DNA of 64,000 nucleotides, from the NCBI RefSeq assembly GCF_001620265.1, contig NZ_CP012664.1, positions 75,977 to 139,976 of the forward strand. The letters run 5' to 3'. The stretch is from Frigidibacter mobilis. Lineage in GTDB: Bacteria > Pseudomonadota > Alphaproteobacteria > Rhodobacterales > Rhodobacteraceae. Every line of letters starts with the position of its first letter. Position 1 is the first letter of the stretch. This document shows, one piece after another, positions 61,971 through 64,000 of the stretch. The notes below the pieces were generated by a model, which was not told where the DNA came from, made no database searches, and saw only the letters and a program-made list of their open reading frames with translations. The position numbers and the translations under genes are program-made.

Positions 61971-62638
61971 ATGAAGGTTTCGGAGGCTGTTGCAAGCCGG
62001 ATGTCCGTCCGGGCGTTTCTGGACACACCCGTCGATGGTGCCCTGCTGCGCCGGATCGTCGCCCTGGCTGCACGGGCCGCCTCGGGTGGCAACCTGCAGC
62101 CTTGGGCCCTGCATGTCCTTGCCGGGGATCCGCTGCGCGACTTCCTGTCGGGAATGAAGCTGCGCCTCGCCACTGGGGAGCCGGGCACGACCGAGTTCCC
62201 GATCTATCCGCCCAGCCTGAAGGAGCCCTACCGTAGCCGGCGCTTTGACGTGGGCAAGCAGATGTATGACTGCATGGGCATCGCCTATGAAGACAAGGCG
62301 GCGCGGCTTGCCTGGCTTCAGAACAACTACGCGTTCTTCGGCGCGCCGGTCGGGATGTTCTGCTATGTCGATCGCGAGATGGGGGCGGCGCAGTGGTCCG
62401 ACCTCGGCATGTATCTGGCGACGCTGGCCCTGCTGCTGCGCGAGGCCGGGCTTGATTGCTGCTTCCAGGAAGCCTGGGCCAGATACCACCCCGAGGTGGA
62501 TGCCGCTGTCGGGCCTGCGCCCGGCACATGCTGTTCTGCGGTGTCGCCATCGGCTACCGCGACCCCGACGCCCCTGTCAATGCGCTGCAAAGCCTGCGCG
62601 CACCGCTGGACGAGTTCGCCACCTTCCGCGGCATATAA
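61971..62638 (+). pseudogene. Nitroreductase-family flavoprotein, frameshifted
   Basis: Starts at ATG 61971 (AGGGG before it): SRMSVRAFLDTPVDGALLRR and SGGNLQPWALHVLAG are the FMN-binding nitroreductase N-terminus; YPPSLKEPYRSRRFDVGKQM follows. The frame shifts at about 62520 (GGGCCTGCGCCCGGCAC), after which HMLFCGVAIGYRDPDAPVNA and a normal end DEFATFRGI are in another frame. A single missing base would restore about 222 residues. Real decay or sequencing error cannot be separated here. Confidence 0.8.
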
Positions 62639-62920
62639 AGCGGCGCATCTCGGAGCAACGCTCGTCCAATGCCGGTCAGGCCCCGCAGCCTTCGTGAGTG
62701 GGCAGCCTGCCGCCGGTCAATCGGGACAGGCCCTTCGGACATCGAACGAGGGCTCATGGCGCTCGCTTTGCCCCGCTGCGAGGCAGGGCCTCGGCGGCTG
62801 CGGACCTGCCAAACCGCTCGTTCCCGTCCGGCCGCCTCACACCTCCAGCCCGGTCCGCTAGGCGGCGACGGCCCGCAACCCGCAACTGCTCAGTACACGC
62901 GGCGGCTGTCCTGTTTGTGG
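62639..62920. other. Intergenic region before the last IS66, no gene seen
   Basis: I see no supported gene or strong regulatory signal. It ends at the terminal GTAAGCGCCACG of an IS66 fragment. Confidence 0.4.
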
Positions 62921-63004
62921 GTAAGCGCCACGCCGACCACCTCCTGCCATTGCTGACCTGATCGGGCCATTCTGCGCACATGTGCGTGGCGGAGGGTTTG
63001 GATT
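62921..63004 (+). mobile_element. IS66 end fragment (84 bp)
   Basis: Identical to 63005-63088, the tnpA-side end of the next copy, and cut off exactly where that copy starts (GGTTTGGATT then GTAAGC). Same arrangement as the 252-bp fragment at 7751, but at the opposite end of the element. Confidence 0.85.
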
Positions 63005-63063
63005 GTAAGCGCCACGCCGACCACCTCCTGCCATTGCTGACCTGATCGGGCCATTCTGCGCAC

Positions 63064-63558
63064 ATGTGCGTGGCGGAGGGTTTGGATTTGGCAAGAGACG
63101 GCAAAATGGGCGTCCATTTGGACGGCTCGACGGTTTTTGAGGTTTCCCGGCTGGACGTGATCGAGGGTCCGAGCGGGCGGCGTCGGCGCAACAAGGCGGA
63201 GCGGGCGCGGATCGCGGCGGAGAGCATGATGCCCGGGGTGACGGTCGCCGAGGTTGCGCGCCGGCACGGCACGACCCGCTGGCAGATCTACGATTGGCGC
63301 AAGCAGCTTCGCAAAGGCAATCTCGTGGTGCCCGGGAACGTGGCAGTCTTGCCGGTCTTCGCGGAATTGGTGGTCGATGACAATTCGGCCGAGGCACCGG
63401 CGGCTGTCACGGGGCCCGATCTCGAAACGGGGCCCGATCTCGAAACGGGGCCCGATCTCGAAATTGTCGTCGGTGATGTCGTGATCCGTGCTGGCGCTGG
63501 TGCCGATGAGGGCCAGTTGACGCGAGCGATCCGGGCGGCACGGGCTGCGGCATCGTGA
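63064..63558 (+). CDS. tnpA: IS66 TnpA accessory protein (copy E, three-repeat version)
   Basis: A 164-residue TnpA identical to those of copies A and B, except that the 18-bp unit coding GPDLET is present three times (63411, 63429, 63447) instead of two. Confidence 0.9.
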   Translation: MCVAEGLDLARDGKMGVHLDGSTVFEVSRLDVIEGPSGRRRRNKAERARIAAESMMPGVTVAEVARRHGTTRWQIYDWRKQLRKGNLVVPGNVAVLPVFAELVVDDNSAEAPAAVTGPDLETGPDLETGPDLEIVVGDVVIRAGAGADEGQLTRAIRAARAAAS

Positions 63559-63908
63559 TGTTCAGCCACGGCGGGCCGGTGAAGGTCTATGTCGCGACAC
63601 GGCCGGTGGATTTCCGCAAGGGGATCGATGGCCTGGCGCTGGCCGTTCAGGAGATGTTCGGCCTCGACCCGTTCTGCGGGCTGTCTTCGTGTTCCGTTCG
63701 AAACGGGCAGACAGGATCAAGCTTCTGGTCTGGGATCAGACCGGCATGGTGCTGGTTCACAAGCGATTGGAGGATGCCAGGTTCGTCTGGCCGCAGGTGC
63801 AGGGCGGGGTGATGCGGATGTCGTCGGCGCAACTGGCGGCCTGTTCGAGGGCTGGACTGGCGGCTGGTCCGGTCGGAACGCGCGCGGCGTCCGCTGGTGG
63901 CTGGATGA
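63555..63908 (+). pseudogene. tnpB: IS66 TnpB, frameshifted (copy E)
   Basis: Correct through FRKGIDGLALAVQEMFGLDP, then shifts at TTCTGCGGGCTG where copy A has one more G, and again near 63840. All changes are in G/C runs. Confidence 0.85.
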
Positions 63909-63975
63909 CTGGCAAAATGCGCTGAAAAGCCTTTTTTTGCTGGCCTGCAAGGGAATCCCGTGATTCACTTCCCTC

Positions 63976-64000
63976 ATGGAAACCGCTGATCTTGCGCGTG
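63976..64000 (+). CDS. tnpC: IS66 TnpC, first codons only
   Basis: ATG 63976 starts METADLAR, identical to the tnpC start of the other copies; the rest lies outside the window. Confidence 0.8.

Larger units (their letters stand above)
63005..64000 (+). mobile_element. IS66-family element, copy E (runs off the window)
   Basis: The first 996 bp of the abundant IS66: terminal repeat, tnpA, tnpB and the first codons of tnpC. It continues beyond the window edge. Confidence 0.93.

Overview
The window is GC-rich DNA of alphaproteobacterial, Rhodobacterales-like character. This is judged from the TRAP transporters, the parA/mobC/relaxase/VirD4 module and the protein style; no rRNA or tRNA gene fixes the taxon. 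It reads as an accessory replicon or genomic island: metal resistance, a mobilization module, two carboxylate-catabolism clusters and many insertion sequences. Whether it is plasmid or chromosome cannot be decided here, because no replication gene is visible.

Layout. 1-395: end of an Nramp-type Mn/Fe transporter. 430-7651: copper island with SCO, PCuAC, SCO and DUF411 genes behind a MerR-type promoter, a divergent copZ/DUF305 versus copA-cueR pair with two textbook CueR promoters, a second DUF411 gene, a 41-residue Cys-rich exported peptide and a Cys-rich small protein. 7751-11003: IS66 (partial plus full copy) and an IS3 remnant. 11080-17148: mobilization module, namely parA, a previously unremarked array of 52 phased 7-bp units, a composite inverted repeat (oriT candidate), mobC, relaxase and VirD4/TraG. 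17428-24994: second copper block with a Cys/His protein, a Tat-exported multicopper oxidase, a small membrane protein, DUF302, a TVP38-type protein, an APC permease, a MerR-type promoter, a YHS-containing copper P-type ATPase and a third DUF411 gene. 25033-27426: nickel-type block with an MFS exporter with His-rich tail, an InrS-like CsoR/RcnR sensor with a palindromic operator, a His-rich exported protein and a truncated hupE.

27571-33474: IclR regulator, TRAP transporter (dctPQM), acylating acetaldehyde dehydrogenase and 4-hydroxy-2-oxovalerate aldolase, i.e. the end of a meta-cleavage type route. 33616-47076: IS graveyard. It holds nested IS66, a second IS66-type element, two IS5-type copies, and IS630, IS21 and IS3 fragments, with remnants of a patatin-like phospholipase, a prophage tail region and an unidentified gene trapped between them. 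47215-62638: IclR regulator facing a long operon (CoA-transferases, acyl-CoA dehydrogenase, MaoC hydratase, CitE-type lyase, TRAP QMP, MFS, MaoC, thiolase, acyl-CoA ligase, frameshifted nitroreductase). The first half resembles itaconate/C5-dicarboxylate degradation loci. 62921-64000: another partial-plus-full IS66.

The main observation is the heptad array at 11762-12125. C occupies position 3 and a purine position 4 in 51 of 52 consecutive 7-bp units, between a ParA gene and the mobC/relaxase operon; it could be a centromere-like or relaxosome site. A technical caution is equally important: repeated IS copies differ from each other mainly by single bases in G/C runs. The many broken transposase frames are therefore probably consensus errors in repeats rather than biology.
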